The notes below the pieces were generated by a model. The model did no database searches. It was not told the DNA's origin and saw only the letters and a program-made list of their open reading frames with translations. Shown one piece after another: positions 1-9,651 of a stretch of 64,000 nucleotides of DNA. The translations under genes and the position numbers were made by a program. Source of the DNA: Ruminococcus sp. (lineage in GTDB: Bacteria; Bacillota; Clostridia; Lachnospirales; Lachnospiraceae); assembly GCA_013911065.1 (NCBI GenBank), contig JACERV010000029.1:1-64000 (forward strand). The letters are read 5' to 3'. Position 1 is the first letter of the stretch. Each line of letters begins with the position of its first letter.

Positions 1-929
1 AATTCCTTCAGCTTAGCCAATACTTCTTCTAATGACTTACGTCCAAGGTTTCGCACCTTCATCATATCTTCAGGTGTTTTGTTTGTAAGTTCTTCTACGG
101 TGTTGATACCGGCTCTCTTCAGACAATTGTATGAACGAACAGAAAGTTCAAGCTCATCAATGCTCATCTCCAGTACCTTTTCTTTCTCATCATCTTCTTT
201 TTCTATCATAACTTCAGCAGCCTGGGCTACTTCTGATAAATCAATAAATAATTTCAGATGTTCGCTGAGTACTTTTGCAGCGAGACTGACAGCTTCATCT
301 GGAAGCAATGTCCCCTTTGTCCATACATCTAACGTGAGTTTATCGTAGTCTGTAATCTGGCCAACACGTGTATTCTCCACCGTAAGATTCACACGTTCTA
401 CCGGTGTGTAGATGGAATCAATCGGAATAACACCAATCGGTAAATCTTCATTTTTATTCTTGTCTGCGCTTACGTATCCTCTGCCTTTTGTAATGGTAAG
501 CTCCATGTACAGCTTGCTGTCTTTGCCGCCGCTTAAAGTGGCAACGACCTGTTCAGGATTCATAATCTCAATATCGGAATCTGCCTGGATGTCAGCACCT
601 GTTACAACGCCTTCACCCTCAAATTCGATATATGCAGTCTTTACTTCGTCTGATTCTGATGTATTCTTGATTGCCAGTGCTTTCAAGTTCATAATAATCT
701 CGGTTACGTCCTCTTTTACACCCGGAATGGAGCTAAATTCGTGCAGAACCCCGTCAATTTTAACAGAACTGATTGCAGTTCCCGGAAGAGAAGAAAGCAT
801 AATTCTTCTCAGGGAGTTGCCCAATGTAGTTCCATATCCTCTTTCCAGAGGCTCCACAACAAATCTTCCATATTTTTTATCTTCTGAAATTTCAGTAATT
901 TCAATATTAGGTTTATTAAAATCAAACAC
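1..929 (-). CDS. rpoA: RNA polymerase alpha subunit (3' end cut by window)
   Basis: Alpha subunit of RNA polymerase, the assembly platform for beta/beta-prime and the contact for activators and UP elements. About 309 residues are visible. They begin [13 protein letters not shown], include the assembly motif [17 protein letters not shown] near residues 30-46, and end in the C-terminal domain ([17 protein letters not shown]), only a few residues short of the usual end. The start is a GTG at 929, nine bases after an AGGAGG; no ATG fits. It follows rpsD by 47 bases as the distal part of the alpha operon. Confidence 0.97.
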   Translation of the reverse strand, partial: MFDFNKPNIEITEISEDKKYGRFVVEPLERGYGTTLGNSLRRIMLSSLPGTAISSVKIDGVLHEFSSIPGVKEDVTEIIMNLKALAIKNTSESDEVKTAYIEFEGEGVVTGADIQADSDIEIMNPEQVVATLSGGKDSKLYMELTITKGRGYVSADKNKNEDLPIGVIPIDSIYTPVERVNLTVENTRVGQITDYDKLTLDVWTKGTLLPDEAVSLAAKVLSEHLKLFIDLSEVAQAAEVMIEKEDDEKEKVLEMSIDELELSVRSYNCLKRAGINTVEELTNKTPEDMMKVRNLGRKSLEEVLAKLKE

Positions 930-976
930 TACACAGACCCTCCTTATGGGTTAAAGAGTGAAAATTAGTTCAGGGA

Positions 977-1570
977 CTATTTAGAATATAACTCGACGAT
1001 AAACACTTCATCTACAGGAACATCAATTGCGTCTCTTGAAGGAAGTTCCTTCACCGTCCCTTTCAGATTTTCAGCATCTACTTCCAACCAGTCAGGAATC
1101 ATGTGTCCTCCTGTTGCTTCAAGGATATCCTTGTATCTCTGGCTTCCTTTGTGTTTTTCTTTGATTTCAATTGTATCTCCGGCTTTTACAAGGTAAGATG
1201 GGATGTTTACCTGTTTGCCGTTTACCAAAACATGCTTGTGGTCAACAATCTGTCTTGCTTCTTTTCTTGTTCTTGCAAATCCCATACGGAACATTGCATT
1301 GTCTAATCTTGTCTCCAGGAGAATCATCAGGTTTGCACCTGTCATACCATCCATCTGCTTTGCTTTTGCATAGTAGTTTCTGAAAGGCTTCTCCAGTACA
1401 CCATAGATAAATTTCGCTTTTTGCTTCTCACGTAACTGAAGACCATACTCGCTCATTTTTCTATTTGATCTTTTTAACTGTCTTTTAGATTTTTTATTAA
1501 TTCCTAAATAGATTGGGTCCATACCTAATGAACGGCATCTCTTAAGAACTGGAACTCTATTTACTGCCAT
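977..1570 (-). CDS. rpsD: 30S ribosomal protein S4
   Basis: Primary 16S rRNA-binding protein of the small subunit, 197 residues, starting MAVNRVPVLKRCRSLGMDP. The S4 RNA-binding fold (RLDNAMFRMGFARTRKEARQ through HVLVNGKQV) lies near residues 88-120. This is the zinc-free form, without the N-terminal cysteine cluster. An AGGAGG precedes the ATG. Known role: translational autoregulation of alpha operons in some bacteria; no specific S4-binding leader was identified here. Confidence 0.98.
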   Translation of the reverse strand: MAVNRVPVLKRCRSLGMDPIYLGINKKSKRQLKRSNRKMSEYGLQLREKQKAKFIYGVLEKPFRNYYAKAKQMDGMTGANLMILLETRLDNAMFRMGFARTRKEARQIVDHKHVLVNGKQVNIPSYLVKAGDTIEIKEKHKGSQRYKDILEATGGHMIPDWLEVDAENLKGTVKELPSRDAIDVPVDEVFIVELYSK

Positions 1571-1672
1571 GTTTAGCTTCCTCCTATCATTATCCGCGGA
1601 AAATATTATGCCTCAGGCACTGCACCCGCGCTTTACGGCTTCTCATAGTGAATATCCAAAACGCCCCAAGAA

Positions 1673-2068
1673 CTAGACTCTTCTGCGTTTTGGAGGACGG
1701 CATCCGTTGTGTGGCACTGGTGTCACGTCTTTAATACTTGTTACATCAATACCGCATGCCTGAAGCGCACGGATTGCTGCTTCTCTTCCTGACCCCGGAC
1801 CCTTTACAAAAACGTCCACTGTTTTCAGACCATGAACTAACGCTGCTTTTGCCGCTGTTTCAGCCGCCATCTGTGCTGCATATGGAGTAGATTTCCTTGA
1901 ACCTCTAAATCCCAGACCGCCTGCACTTGCCCATGAAAGAGCATTTCCCTGTGCATCTGTTAATGTAACAATTGTATTATTAAAAGATGACTGGATGTGT
2001 GCTTGTCCCCGTTCAACGTTTTTCTTGACACGTTTTTTTGTCACTTTTTTGGTAACTTTCTTAGCCAT
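1673..2068 (-). CDS. rpsK: 30S ribosomal protein S11
   Basis: Small-subunit platform protein, 131 residues. It has a Lys/Arg-rich N-terminus ([17 protein letters not shown]) and the conserved ending [13 protein letters not shown]. Core motifs [20 protein letters not shown] and [11 protein letters not shown] are intact. It lies between rpsM and rpsD as in other Firmicutes. The ribosome-binding site is weaker than those of its neighbours, so expression may depend on coupling to rpsM. Confidence 0.98.
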   Translation of the reverse strand: MAKKVTKKVTKKRVKKNVERGQAHIQSSFNNTIVTLTDAQGNALSWASAGGLGFRGSRKSTPYAAQMAAETAAKAALVHGLKTVDVFVKGPGSGREAAIRALQACGIDVTSIKDVTPVPHNGCRPPKRRRV

Positions 2069-2121
2069 TTAAACTAACCTACTTTCTCGAATTCTATTGA
2101 TAATGTCTTTCGGCAAATGCC

Positions 2122-2490
2122 TTATTTTTTCTTATTAGCTACAGTTCTCTTCGGACCTTTGCATGTTCTTGCATTAGTCTTTGTCTTCTGACCGCGCACC
2201 GGAAGTCCTTTTCTATGACGGATTCCACGATAACAACCAATTTCTTTCAGTCTCTTGATGTTCAGCTGGATTTCTCTTCTCAAATCACCTTCTACGGTCT
2301 GAGTCTCATCAATCACCTCGCTGATTTTCTTTACATCCTCACTAGTCAAATCTCTTACGCGAATGTCAGGATTTATTCCTGCATCTGCTAAGATACGGCT
2401 TGCACTTGTTCTACCGATTCCGTAGATATAAGTCAATCCGATTTCTACACGTTTGTCTCTTGGTAAGTCTACACCTGCAATACGAGCCAT
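2122..2490 (-). CDS. rpsM: 30S ribosomal protein S13
   Basis: Head protein of the small subunit that bridges to the large subunit and contacts P-site tRNA. Length is 122 residues from [14 protein letters not shown] to the basic tail [15 protein letters not shown]. An in-frame ATG five codons upstream would start inside the ribosome-binding site; the ATG at 2490, seven bases after GGAGG, is the canonical start. It is the first gene after a 374-base gap, so it may head its own transcript. Confidence 0.97.
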   Translation of the reverse strand: MARIAGVDLPRDKRVEIGLTYIYGIGRTSASRILADAGINPDIRVRDLTSEDVKKISEVIDETQTVEGDLRREIQLNIKRLKEIGCYRGIRHRKGLPVRGQKTKTNARTCKGPKRTVANKKK

Positions 2491-2864
2491 GTGTCTTTCC
2501 TCCATTTCGAATCTGTTTTCATATTGTCCCTAACTGGGATGTCCTTTGGATACCGGAAAGGTGCTTCCTTCTTCCTAAAAACATCCAGGCACACAATTGT
2601 GCATGCCCTTTCCCGGCATGGATAAGCTTACGCAAATAAAAGCCGGGTATTATAAGCAATATACACAAGACCACCACTCTCACGGTACCTGCATTCTCAG
2701 CAGTATGGTGTATCCTTACTGTATATTAAACAGCCCTACACACTTCCTTGTGTATCGCGCTGTCAGCCGCCTAATTCATTCACAAACCTTCTTCAAGATT
2801 CTGCAACATCCGTACGTCAGAATTCACTTTACACCAACGCCCGGAATCACTAACTTTTCAGAAA
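2491..2864 (-). other. 374-base spacer between rpmJ and rpsM
   Basis: No gene on either strand is convincing. Read on the minus strand, the spacer contains a perfect TATAAT near 2650, but no good -35 at the right distance. It also has short inverted repeats: GGCA..CACAATTGTG..TGCC near 2597-2616, and TACAC/GTGTA arms near 2745-2760. This is the longest gap inside the ribosomal run. It may hold a promoter and structured leader for rpsM-rpsK-rpsD-rpoA. That function is inferred from position only. Confidence 0.4.
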
Positions 2865-2978
2865 TTAACCCTGTCTTTGTTTGTGTTTCGGATTTTCACA
2901 GATTACTCTGATACTTCCTTTTCTTCTAATAATTTTGCATTTTTCACAAATTGGTTTTACTGATGATCTAACCTTCAT
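2865..2978 (-). CDS. rpmJ: 50S ribosomal protein L36
   Basis: Short 37-residue zinc-binding protein of the large subunit, reading [17 protein letters not shown] then [20 protein letters not shown]. The zinc ligands are Cys11, Cys14, Cys27 and His32. A GGAGG lies just before the ATG at 2978. It sits directly after infA, the standard position. All four ligands are present, so this is the zinc-dependent form. Confidence 0.97.
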   Translation of the reverse strand: MKVRSSVKPICEKCKIIRRKGSIRVICENPKHKQRQG

Positions 2979-3097
2979 GTCAAATCCTCCTTCCATCCTT
3001 TGCTCAGCTATACGTTACAAGCCATTTTTGGGCACACCTATCCAAAAACAGCCATTCCATAGTATAACACTTATCTTTAATCAAAGTCAATACTTTT

Positions 3098-3316
3098 TTA
3101 CTTATCTCTCCAAACAATTCTTCCTTTGCTCAGATCATACGGGGACATTTCCAATGTCACCTTGTCTCCCGGTAAAATCTTAATGAAATTCATACGCAGT
3201 TTTCCGCTGATATGTGCCAGTACAATATGGCCATTTTCCAGCTCTACCTTAAACATTGCGTTCGGCAGTTTTTCAGCTACGACTCCTTCAATTTCGATTA
3301 CGTCAGTTTTTGACAT
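3098..3316 (-). CDS. infA: Translation initiation factor IF-1
   Basis: IF-1, 72 residues, an OB-fold protein that occupies the ribosomal A site during initiation. The sequence [20 protein letters not shown] and the ending [14 protein letters not shown] are typical. AGGAGG lies seven bases before the ATG. It lies between the KOW protein and rpmJ. Confidence 0.98.
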   Translation of the reverse strand: MSKTDVIEIEGVVAEKLPNAMFKVELENGHIVLAHISGKLRMNFIKILPGDKVTLEMSPYDLSKGRIVWRDK

Positions 3317-3386
3317 ATTTAATCCTCCTGCACGTTTAGCACTTTACAATTTTTACTCATGTTCAAACAAGAATATCCGCTTATTA

Positions 3387-3415
3387 GTTTATTGAACATT
3401 AGCCATTCAATAAAC
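3387..3415. repeat. Perfect hairpin over the KOW-gene stop codon
   Basis: Ten-base arms GTTTATTGAA (3387-3396) and TTCAATAAAC (3406-3415) are perfect complements around a nine-base loop that contains the KOW-gene stop codon. The same TTATTGAA/TTCAATAA core recurs twice between rplV and rpsS. No U-tract follows, so an intrinsic terminator is unlikely. It is more likely an RNA processing or stability element. Confidence 0.7.
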
Positions 3416-3632
3416 ATACGTTTCTGATTACTTCATCATCTGAGGTAGAAGGACTGTGTACCTTTCGGATTACCTGCAGATGTTTTCTGTTTTTTCGTTT
3501 TGTACGGCAGATGGTTCTATTGACACCATCTGCCAGATATATATATTCAGAATTGACATGAATTATGACATATATACAATCTTTATCACGTCCTGCCTTT
3601 GATTTGACAAGCATTCCCGGTTCAAAGGTCAT
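3399..3632 (-). CDS. KOW-domain RNA-binding protein (L14e/L6e-like)
   Basis: Small basic protein of 77 residues. It opens with a KOW-like strand pair (FEPGMLVKSKAGRDKDCIYV) and continues with a second beta segment (YIYLADGVNRTICRTKRKNR). Proteins of this type are regularly found between adk/map and infA in Clostridia and are presumed ribosome-associated; the exact role is not established. It is separated from adk by one base, so translation is probably coupled. The methionine aminopeptidase gene that often sits between adk and this gene is absent here. Confidence 0.85.
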   Translation of the reverse strand: MTFEPGMLVKSKAGRDKDCIYVIIHVNSEYIYLADGVNRTICRTKRKNRKHLQVIRKVHSPSTSDDEVIRNVCLLNG

Positions 3633-3633
3633 A

Positions 3634-4278
3634 TTATTCTCCCAGGATTTTTACGATTTCAGAAAACACATCCTCTATGTCGATGGTTCCGTCAACTTCT
3701 CTCAGAACCCCTGCAGATGTATAGTATTTAATCAGCGGCTGTGTCTGTTCGTGGTAAACTCCAAGGCGTTTCTCTACTGTCTCAGGTTTGTCATCATCCC
3801 TTAAAATCAGGCTGCCTCCGCAATTGTCACAAGTACCATCTACTTTCGCAGGTGCATATTCCATGTGATAAGTAGCACCGCAGTCAACGCATGCGCGTCT
3901 TCCTGACATACGTCTTATAATGTTCTCATCGGGCACTTCTACATTAATTGCATAATCTATTTTCTGTCCAAGTTCGGCCAAAGCCTTATCCAAAGCCTCT
4001 GCCTGGGGAATTGTCCTCGGGAATCCATCTAAAACATACCCTGAAGCACAATCCTCCTGATTCACTCTGTCTACAACTAAATCGACAACCAGCTCATCTG
4101 GTACTAAAAGCCCCTGGTCCATGTATGTTTTTGCTTTCTGCCCAAGTTCTGTTCCATTTTTAATATTCGCTCTAAATATATCTCCGGTTGAAATATGGGG
4201 AACTTCATATCTTGCTGCAATTTTTTTAGCCTGTGTTCCTTTACCAGCCCCGGGGGCACCTAACATAATAATCTTCAT
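3634..4278 (-). CDS. adk: Adenylate kinase
   Basis: Interconverts ATP + AMP and 2 ADP in the cytoplasm. Length is 214 residues, the long form. The P-loop [10 protein letters not shown] is at residues 7-16 and the AMP-site motif DGFPRT lies near residue 84. The LID domain carries four zinc cysteines in two CxxC pairs (CVDCGATY and CDNCGG), typical of Gram-positive enzymes. An ATG follows GGAGG. It lies downstream of secY, the classical location, with a strong hairpin in between. Confidence 0.98.
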   Translation of the reverse strand: MKIIMLGAPGAGKGTQAKKIAARYEVPHISTGDIFRANIKNGTELGQKAKTYMDQGLLVPDELVVDLVVDRVNQEDCASGYVLDGFPRTIPQAEALDKALAELGQKIDYAINVEVPDENIIRRMSGRRACVDCGATYHMEYAPAKVDGTCDNCGGSLILRDDDKPETVEKRLGVYHEQTQPLIKYYTSAGVLREVDGTIDIEDVFSEIVKILGE

Positions 4279-4354
4279 ACCTATGTTCCTCCATCTCGGT
4301 CACCGCAGCACCGTCTGATACGGTGATACATCCATATAACACATTAACCCGCCG

Positions 4355-4377
4355 GTTTTGTCCCCGAGGGACAAAAC
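4355..4377. repeat. Perfect 10-bp hairpin between secY and adk
   Basis: Arms GTTTTGTCCC (4355-4364) and GGGACAAAAC (4368-4377) with a three-base loop. No U-run follows on the minus strand, so it is not a standard terminator. A smaller hairpin (CACCG/CGGTG) lies near 4310-4326. The pair may affect mRNA processing or the secY/adk expression ratio; this is inference. Confidence 0.7.
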
Positions 4378-4400
4378 TTAAGCGAGCTAAATAATTTCAA

Positions 4401-5753
4401 TTAATACCCAAGGAAACTATTCTTCATAGCACTTCCTTTATTATTCAAAAAGCCTGTATAGTTCCTCACAAGCATCTGTGATTCAACCTGTTTAATTGTA
4501 TCTAATACAACACCTACAATAATAATCAGAGATGTACCGCCGAAGGATACATTCGCATTGAACACGCCATTGAAGAAAAATGGGATTACCTGAACAATAA
4601 CAAGTCCGCAGGCACCGATAAAGATGATATAATTTAATATCTTCTGCAGATATTCAACAGTCGGTTTGCCCGGACGTATTCCGGGGATAAATCCTCCGCT
4701 TTTCTTCATATTGTTCGCTATTTCCATGGGGTTGAAGGTTATAGATGTATAGAAATAAGCAAAAAATATGCTAAGTGCAATATATACAATCAGACCTAAC
4801 GAATAAATTAAGTTCTTAGGATCAAACCAGTTGCTGGAAGTCATTGCTTTTAGAATCTCACTTCCGATTCCAGTACCCTGACCCTTTCCAAGAAATGATG
4901 CAATAACAACAGGGAACTGCATCAGAGAAGATGCAAAAATAATTGGAATAACACCTGCTGTATTGACCTTTAAGGGAATGTGTGTGGACTGTCCGCCATA
5001 TGTTTTCCTTCCCTGTACCTTCTGTGAATACTGAACTGCAATTTTTCTTTGTCCGCCCTGAAGAACGACAACAAACACGACAACCAGCAATAATACAGCA
5101 AGAATTATGATTGCTGCCAAAGCACCGGTGGCAATAGGTTTGCCTTTCACAAACTGTTCATAAAGGGTAACGAAGTCCGTTGGTACACGGGAAATAATAT
5201 TAATCAGCAGGACAACGGAAATTCCGTTACCCACACCTTTTTCTGTAATACGCTCACCAATCCACATCAGGAATGCAGAACCTGCTGTAAGTGTACACAC
5301 TACAATGGCAGCATTTACAAAGTTATACTCAACAAGGAGTCCCTGGCGTCCAAATCCTACCGCCATAGCAATGGATTCAACCAATGCCAGAACTACTGTG
5401 ACATAACGGGTAATTGCTGCGATCTTCTTTCTTCCGTCTTCTCCTTCTTTCTGCATCTCCTCCAATTTTGGAATTGCAATCGTCAGAAGCTGCATGATGA
5501 TGGAAGATGTGATGTATGGTGTAATGCTCAGTGCAAACACAGACATCTGAGTAAAGGAACCGCCGGTGAATGCATCAAAAAAATTGAATGCATCACCGGT
5601 CTGATTCGCGAAAAAATTCTGGATGTAGGTTGGGTCCACTCCCGGTGTAGGAAGCTCGGAACCAAGTCTAACAACGACCAGCATTAAAAAAGTATAGAAA
5701 AGTCTTTTACGGATATCTTCTATCTGAAATGCTCTTCGCACTGTTTCTAGCAT
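4401..5753 (-). CDS. secY: Protein translocase subunit SecY
   Basis: Channel-forming subunit of the SecYEG translocon in the cytoplasmic membrane. Length is 450 residues with ten predicted membrane segments. It begins [18 protein letters not shown], and the plug region follows the first segment (LGSELPTPGVDP). The cytoplasmic C5 loop (SGGFIPGIRPGKPT) needed for SecA contact is present. The start codon overlaps the rplO stop by one base, implying coupled translation. Confidence 0.98.
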   Translation of the reverse strand: MLETVRRAFQIEDIRKRLFYTFLMLVVVRLGSELPTPGVDPTYIQNFFANQTGDAFNFFDAFTGGSFTQMSVFALSITPYITSSIIMQLLTIAIPKLEEMQKEGEDGRKKIAAITRYVTVVLALVESIAMAVGFGRQGLLVEYNFVNAAIVVCTLTAGSAFLMWIGERITEKGVGNGISVVLLINIISRVPTDFVTLYEQFVKGKPIATGALAAIIILAVLLLVVVFVVVLQGGQRKIAVQYSQKVQGRKTYGGQSTHIPLKVNTAGVIPIIFASSLMQFPVVIASFLGKGQGTGIGSEILKAMTSSNWFDPKNLIYSLGLIVYIALSIFFAYFYTSITFNPMEIANNMKKSGGFIPGIRPGKPTVEYLQKILNYIIFIGACGLVIVQVIPFFFNGVFNANVSFGGTSLIIIVGVVLDTIKQVESQMLVRNYTGFLNNKGSAMKNSFLGY

Positions 5754-6193
5754 TAGATCACCTCTGCTTTTCCACCAAGGGCTTCTATCTTTTCAGATGC
5801 TTTTGCACTAAATGCATTTGCCTGAACAGTAAGCTTCTTAGTTAACTCTCCATTTCCAAGAATTTTAACACCATCTTTTGGATTTTTAACGATACCGCTT
5901 TCAATTAAAGTCTCAACTGTAACTGTTGCGCCATCTTCAAATACTTCTAAAGCACTCAGATTGATACCAATGATTTCTTTAGAATTTCTGCATGTGAAAC
6001 CTCTCTTTGGTATTCTTCTGTATAAAGGCATCTGACCGCCTTCAAAGCCTGGTCTTGTAGCTCCTGAACGGGCCTTCTGGCCTTTATGTCCCTTACCGGC
6101 TGTCTTACCATTTCCAGAACCGTGTCCACGGCCTCTTCTGAAATTATCACTCTGCTTAGAACCGTCTGCTGGTCTCAAGTTTGATAAGTCCAT
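5753..6193 (-). CDS. rplO: 50S ribosomal protein L15
   Basis: Large-subunit assembly protein, 146 residues. The glycine- and arginine-rich N-terminus ([34 protein letters not shown]) and the motif [12 protein letters not shown] are typical. AGGAGG precedes the ATG. It couples to secY by a one-base stop/start overlap. Confidence 0.98.
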   Translation of the reverse strand: MDLSNLRPADGSKQSDNFRRGRGHGSGNGKTAGKGHKGQKARSGATRPGFEGGQMPLYRRIPKRGFTCRNSKEIIGINLSALEVFEDGATVTVETLIESGIVKNPKDGVKILGNGELTKKLTVQANAFSAKASEKIEALGGKAEVI

Positions 6194-6218
6194 GATATTA
6201 CCTCCTTATCTCTTTTAT

Positions 6219-6401
6219 TTACGCTTCTTCTTCAACTTTCACTAAGTGTCTAACCTGCTGTACCATACCTCTGGTAGCTGCATTATCCGGTAATACTACC
6301 GTTTTGTTGAGCTTCTTGAGCCCTAAGGCTTCAACAGTTCTTTTATGCTTCGGAACAGCACTGATTGTAGACTTTACCAGTGTAATTTTTAAATTTGCCA
6401 T
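6219..6401 (-). CDS. rpmD: 50S ribosomal protein L30
   Basis: L30, 60 residues ([20 protein letters not shown] to HLVKVEEEA), the normal bacterial length. AGGAGG lies before the ATG. It is separated from rpsE by 71 bases that hold two tandem hairpins. Confidence 0.97.
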   Translation of the reverse strand: MANLKITLVKSTISAVPKHKRTVEALGLKKLNKTVVLPDNAATRGMVQQVRHLVKVEEEA

Positions 6402-6422
6402 TTTATTTTACCTCCTACTAAA

Positions 6423-6469
6423 ATAGAACCTTATTCTATCTTTATTATACGATAGAACTTCGTTCTATC
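6423..6469. repeat. Two tandem hairpins between rpsE and rpmD
   Basis: One hairpin has arms ATAGAA (6423-6428) and TTCTAT (6434-6439). The other has arms GATAGAAC (6451-6458) and GTTCTATC (6462-6469) around a three-base loop. Both share the ATAGAA/TTCTAT core, so the spacer looks like a duplicated palindrome. The arrangement parallels the paired hairpins between rplV and rpsS. Confidence 0.65.
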
Positions 6470-6472
6470 TTC

Positions 6473-6982
6473 TTAGCCTACGATCTCTTCTACTGACTTG
6501 CCGCGAAGTTTTGCAACATCTTCTGGAGTCTTTATTTCTCTCAGGCCTTCAATTGTAGCCAGAACTACATTCTGCTTATTGTTAGAACCTAAAGATTTTG
6601 TACGGATATTCTTGATTCCTGCCATCTCGATTACCGCACGCGCCGGGCCTCCGGCAATTACACCAGTACCATCCGGAGCTTTCTTTAATAACACTGAAGC
6701 ACTTCCGAACTTTCCGATAATGTCATGTGTAACGCTGTCATTATCGTCCATTGAAACTTTGATTAATTTCTTTGCTGCATCTTCTTTCCCTTTGCGGATA
6801 GCTTCCGGGATTTCTGTAGCCTTTCCTAAACCTGCACCAACATGGCCTTTACCATCGCCAACAACCACTAAAGCTGTGAACCTGAAGTTACGACCACCTT
6901 TAACAACTTTGGTAACACGTTTGATTGATACCACTTTTTCTGTTAATTCCATTTGACTAGCATCAATACGTTCTTGTTTCAT
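6473..6982 (-). CDS. rpsE: 30S ribosomal protein S5
   Basis: Small-subunit protein involved in mRNA unwinding and decoding accuracy, 169 residues. It has an N-terminal double-stranded-RNA-binding-like S5 domain ([21 protein letters not shown]) and a C-terminal domain ([19 protein letters not shown]). The start [10 protein letters not shown] follows AGGGAG at normal spacing. Confidence 0.98.
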   Translation of the reverse strand: MKQERIDASQMELTEKVVSIKRVTKVVKGGRNFRFTALVVVGDGKGHVGAGLGKATEIPEAIRKGKEDAAKKLIKVSMDDNDSVTHDIIGKFGSASVLLKKAPDGTGVIAGGPARAVIEMAGIKNIRTKSLGSNNKQNVVLATIEGLREIKTPEDVAKLRGKSVEEIVG

Positions 6983-6997
6983 ATGTGTTCTCCCTTC

Positions 6998-7366
6998 CTA
7001 GAAATTCAGTCCAGCTTCTCTGGCTGCGTCTGCTAATGCTTTTACTTTTCCCTGATATATAAAGCCGCCTCTGTCAAAGACAACATCTGTAATACCTTTT
7101 TCTTTTGCCTTCTCAGCAATTACTTTACCTAAATATGCAGCTGCTTCAACGTTGTTGGTTTTTTCTAATTCTGCTTTCACATCTTTCTGAAGAGTGGAAG
7201 CTGCAACCAGAGTGTTTCCAACCGTATCGTCAACGATCTGTGCATACATGTGAGTATTACTTCTAAACACAGCTAAACGTGGTCTCTCAGCAGTACCGCT
7301 GAAACGGTTACGTAATTTCATGTGTTTTTTTCTACGAACTTCGCTTCTTGATTTCTTACTAACCAT
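6998..7366 (-). CDS. rplR: 50S ribosomal protein L18
   Basis: Binds 5S rRNA. Length is 122 residues from [19 protein letters not shown], with a [20 protein letters not shown] core. A GTG two codons upstream lies only two bases from the AGGAGG, whereas the ATG at 7366 has eight-base spacing, so the ATG is chosen. Confidence 0.97.
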   Translation of the reverse strand: MVSKKSRSEVRRKKHMKLRNRFSGTAERPRLAVFRSNTHMYAQIVDDTVGNTLVAASTLQKDVKAELEKTNNVEAAAYLGKVIAEKAKEKGITDVVFDRGGFIYQGKVKALADAAREAGLNF

Positions 7367-7383
7367 TTTCACACCCTCCTTAT

Positions 7384-7926
7384 TTATTTCTTACCAGTCT
7401 TACCAACTTTACGTCTAATAACTTCATCAGAATACTTAATACCTTTGCCTTTATATGGCTCTGGTCTTCTCTTGTCTCTGATTTCTGCTGCGTATTGGCC
7501 TACTTTTTCTTTATCGATACCTGATACAGTAATTTTGTTCTGACCTTCGAGAGTTGTCTCAACGCCTTCCGGATCAGTCATTTCAACCGGATGAGAATAT
7601 CCCAGGCTTAATGTCAGCTTGTTTCCGGCTTTTGCTGCTCTGTAACCAACACCGTTGACTTCCAGAACCTTCTTGTATCCGTCTGTTACACCAACAACCA
7701 TGTTGTTGACTAATGTTCTTGTCAGACCATGTAAAGATTTCATTTTCTTCAAATCACTTGGTCTTGTGACGATGATTTCTTCGCCTTCTTTTTTGATTTC
7801 CATTTCTGTAGGAAGCTCTTTTACAAGAGTTCCTTTCGGACCTTTTACAGTCACTACATTATTTTCTGCAATATCAACAGTTACACCTGCTGGAATTGCG
7901 ATTGGCAGTCTTCCTATACGTGACAT
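7384..7926 (-). CDS. rplF: 50S ribosomal protein L6
   Basis: Large-subunit protein near the factor-binding site, 180 residues, composed of two repeated domains. It starts [15 protein letters not shown] and carries the C-terminal signature [21 protein letters not shown] precedes the ATG; 17 bases separate it from rplR. Confidence 0.98.
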   Translation of the reverse strand: MSRIGRLPIAIPAGVTVDIAENNVVTVKGPKGTLVKELPTEMEIKKEGEEIIVTRPSDLKKMKSLHGLTRTLVNNMVVGVTDGYKKVLEVNGVGYRAAKAGNKLTLSLGYSHPVEMTDPEGVETTLEGQNKITVSGIDKEKVGQYAAEIRDKRRPEPYKGKGIKYSDEVIRRKVGKTGKK

Positions 7927-7998
7927 ACCGTACCTCCTATAACTTAAATTCTCGGAGAAGCAGCTAAAGGCTTCTCTGTTTTCAGTTGCTTGTAATGG

Positions 7999-8400
7999 TT
8001 ACCACACGAAGCAGAGTACTTCCCCGCCTACGCCGAGTTTCTTTGCTTCTTTATCTGTGATAACGCCTTTATTTGTAGAAATAATCGCTGTTCCAAGTCC
8101 GCCTAATACCTTCGGGATATCTGCACTGTTGGCATATACACGAAGTCCTGGTTTAGAAATTCTCTTCAGACCGGAAATAACTTTTTCGCTCTTATCTGCA
8201 CCATATTTTAATGCGATGTGGATTGTCTTAAAGTTTCCGTCTTCTACGATGTCATATTTTGTTATATAACCTTCGTTTAACAGAATCTCAGCAATCGCGA
8301 TTTTCATCTTGGATGCAGGAACATCAACTGTATCATGTTTAGCAGTATTTGCATTACGGATTCTTGTAAGCATATCTGCGATTGGATCACTCATAGTCAT
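7999..8400 (-). CDS. rpsH: 30S ribosomal protein S8
   Basis: Central-domain 16S rRNA-binding protein, 133 residues. It starts [18 protein letters not shown] and ends with [20 protein letters not shown] and CFVW. A second ATG two codons in is a possible start; the first gives ten-base spacing to AGGAGG and is kept. Confidence 0.97.
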   Translation of the reverse strand: MTMSDPIADMLTRIRNANTAKHDTVDVPASKMKIAIAEILLNEGYITKYDIVEDGNFKTIHIALKYGADKSEKVISGLKRISKPGLRVYANSADIPKVLGGLGTAIISTNKGVITDKEAKKLGVGGEVLCFVW

Positions 8401-8470
8401 GGATTATTGACCTCCTTATTTCTTTATGGGTTAAATGCTGGAAGTTTCTCTTGCACGGTTCGGCTTAAAT

Positions 8471-8524
8471 GAAGTTCTTTTCGCTAAGCTCGTGAAGAAC
8501 CTCGCTAATCTCAAAGAACGACCT
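8471..8524. repeat. 54-bp repeat, copy 1 (between rpsN and rpsH)
   Basis: Matches positions 13343-13396 over 54 bases with one mismatch. It lies in the 164-base spacer between rpsN and rpsH. Internally it repeats a CGCTAAGCTCG-like word and has GTTCTT/AAGAAC arms able to fold. In both copies the element begins shortly after a stop codon followed by ACCGA on the minus strand. No coding capacity. Confidence 0.8.
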
Positions 8525-8564
8525 ACGTGCTAAGCTCGGAAATACCTCGCCAATCACTATCGGT

Positions 8565-8750
8565 CTACCAGCTTGCTTTTCTTACACCAGGGATCTGTCC
8601 TTTATATGCCAGTTCACGGAAGCAAATACGGCAGATTCCATATTTTCTCAAATAGGAATGTGGACGTCCGCAGATTCTGCAGCGGTTATATTCTCTTGTA
8701 GAGAATTTAGCTTTTCGCTGCTGTTTAATTTTCATTGATGTCTTAGCCAT
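8565..8750 (-). CDS. rpsN: 30S ribosomal protein S14, zinc type
   Basis: Short 61-residue S14 with four zinc cysteines (CRICGRPH and CRICFREL). The ending [11 protein letters not shown] is typical of the Firmicutes C+ form (also called rpsZ). AGGAGG precedes the ATG at 8750. Position between rplE and rpsH is standard. Confidence 0.98.
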   Translation of the reverse strand: MAKTSMKIKQQRKAKFSTREYNRCRICGRPHSYLRKYGICRICFRELAYKGQIPGVRKASW

Positions 8751-8763
8751 GAATTTCCCTCCT

Positions 8764-9303
8764 TTACTTAGTGAATGGCATATTGAACTGTGTCAATAAT
8801 TCACGAGCTTCTTCGTCAGTCTTAGCTGTTGTAACAAAAATTACATCCATACCTCTGACTTTATCTACCTTATCATACTCGATTTCAGGGAAAATCAGCT
8901 GCTCTTTAATACCAAGAGCATAGTTGCCTCTTCCGTCGAATGCATTCGGATTTACACCTCTGAAGTCACGTACACGAGGCAATGCAAGGTTCACCAGACG
9001 GTCAACAAATTCATACATTCTTTCGCCTCTTAAAGTAACTTTACATCCTATTGCCATGCCTTCTCTGATTTTGAAGTTCGCAACTGAGTTCTTAGCTTTT
9101 GTAAGAACTGCTTTCTGTCCTGAAATTTTCTCCAAATCAGCAACTGCTGACTCTAATATTTTTGCATTTTCTTTTGCTTCGCCAACGCCCATATTGATAA
9201 CAACTTTATCAAGCTTCGGCACTTCCATAATATTCTTATATCCAAATTTTTTGACCATTGCACTAACGATCTCATTTTGGTATTGTTCTTTCAGTCTATT
9301 CAA
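8764..9303 (-). CDS. rplE: 50S ribosomal protein L5
   Basis: 5S rRNA-binding protein, 179 residues. It starts [16 protein letters not shown] with a TTG codon nine bases after GGAGG, an unusual start among its neighbours. Motifs [15 protein letters not shown] and [17 protein letters not shown] are intact. Confidence 0.97.
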   Translation of the reverse strand: MNRLKEQYQNEIVSAMVKKFGYKNIMEVPKLDKVVINMGVGEAKENAKILESAVADLEKISGQKAVLTKAKNSVANFKIREGMAIGCKVTLRGERMYEFVDRLVNLALPRVRDFRGVNPNAFDGRGNYALGIKEQLIFPEIEYDKVDKVRGMDVIFVTTAKTDEEARELLTQFNMPFTK

Positions 9304-9326
9304 AGTTCTGGACCTCCTTCCTTGGG

Positions 9327-9638
9327 TTAATCAATTACGTCGCCTGTTGACTTCGCAACACGTACCTTTTTGTCTCCATCCATTTTGAAACCGATTCTGG
9401 TAACTTCTCCTTTGTGTACATACATCACGTTAGAGATATCAATCGATCCTTCCTGATGAATGATACCGCCATTCTGATTAGCAGCGCTTGGTTTTGTGTG
9501 CTTTGTCAGCATGTTGACACCTTCAACCAGAACTTTTCCATCCTTTTGATTTACAGCAATTACTTTGCCTTCTTTGTCTTTATCTTTACCAGCAATAACC
9601 TTTACGGTATCGCCCTTTTTGATTTTCATAGTTGACAT
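9327..9638 (-). CDS. rplX: 50S ribosomal protein L24
   Basis: KOW-domain assembly initiator of the large subunit, 103 residues ([20 protein letters not shown]). An in-frame GTG three codons upstream overlaps the GGGAGG itself. The ATG at 9638 is spaced eight bases and is preferred. Confidence 0.96.
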   Translation of the reverse strand: MSTMKIKKGDTVKVIAGKDKDKEGKVIAVNQKDGKVLVEGVNMLTKHTKPSAANQNGGIIHQEGSIDISNVMYVHKGEVTRIGFKMDGDKKVRVAKSTGDVID

Positions 9639-9651
9639 TCTCGGCACCTCC

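Noticed and set aside
412-954. 180-codon plus-strand ORF near the left end
   Set aside because: Shadow of rpoA on the opposite strand.
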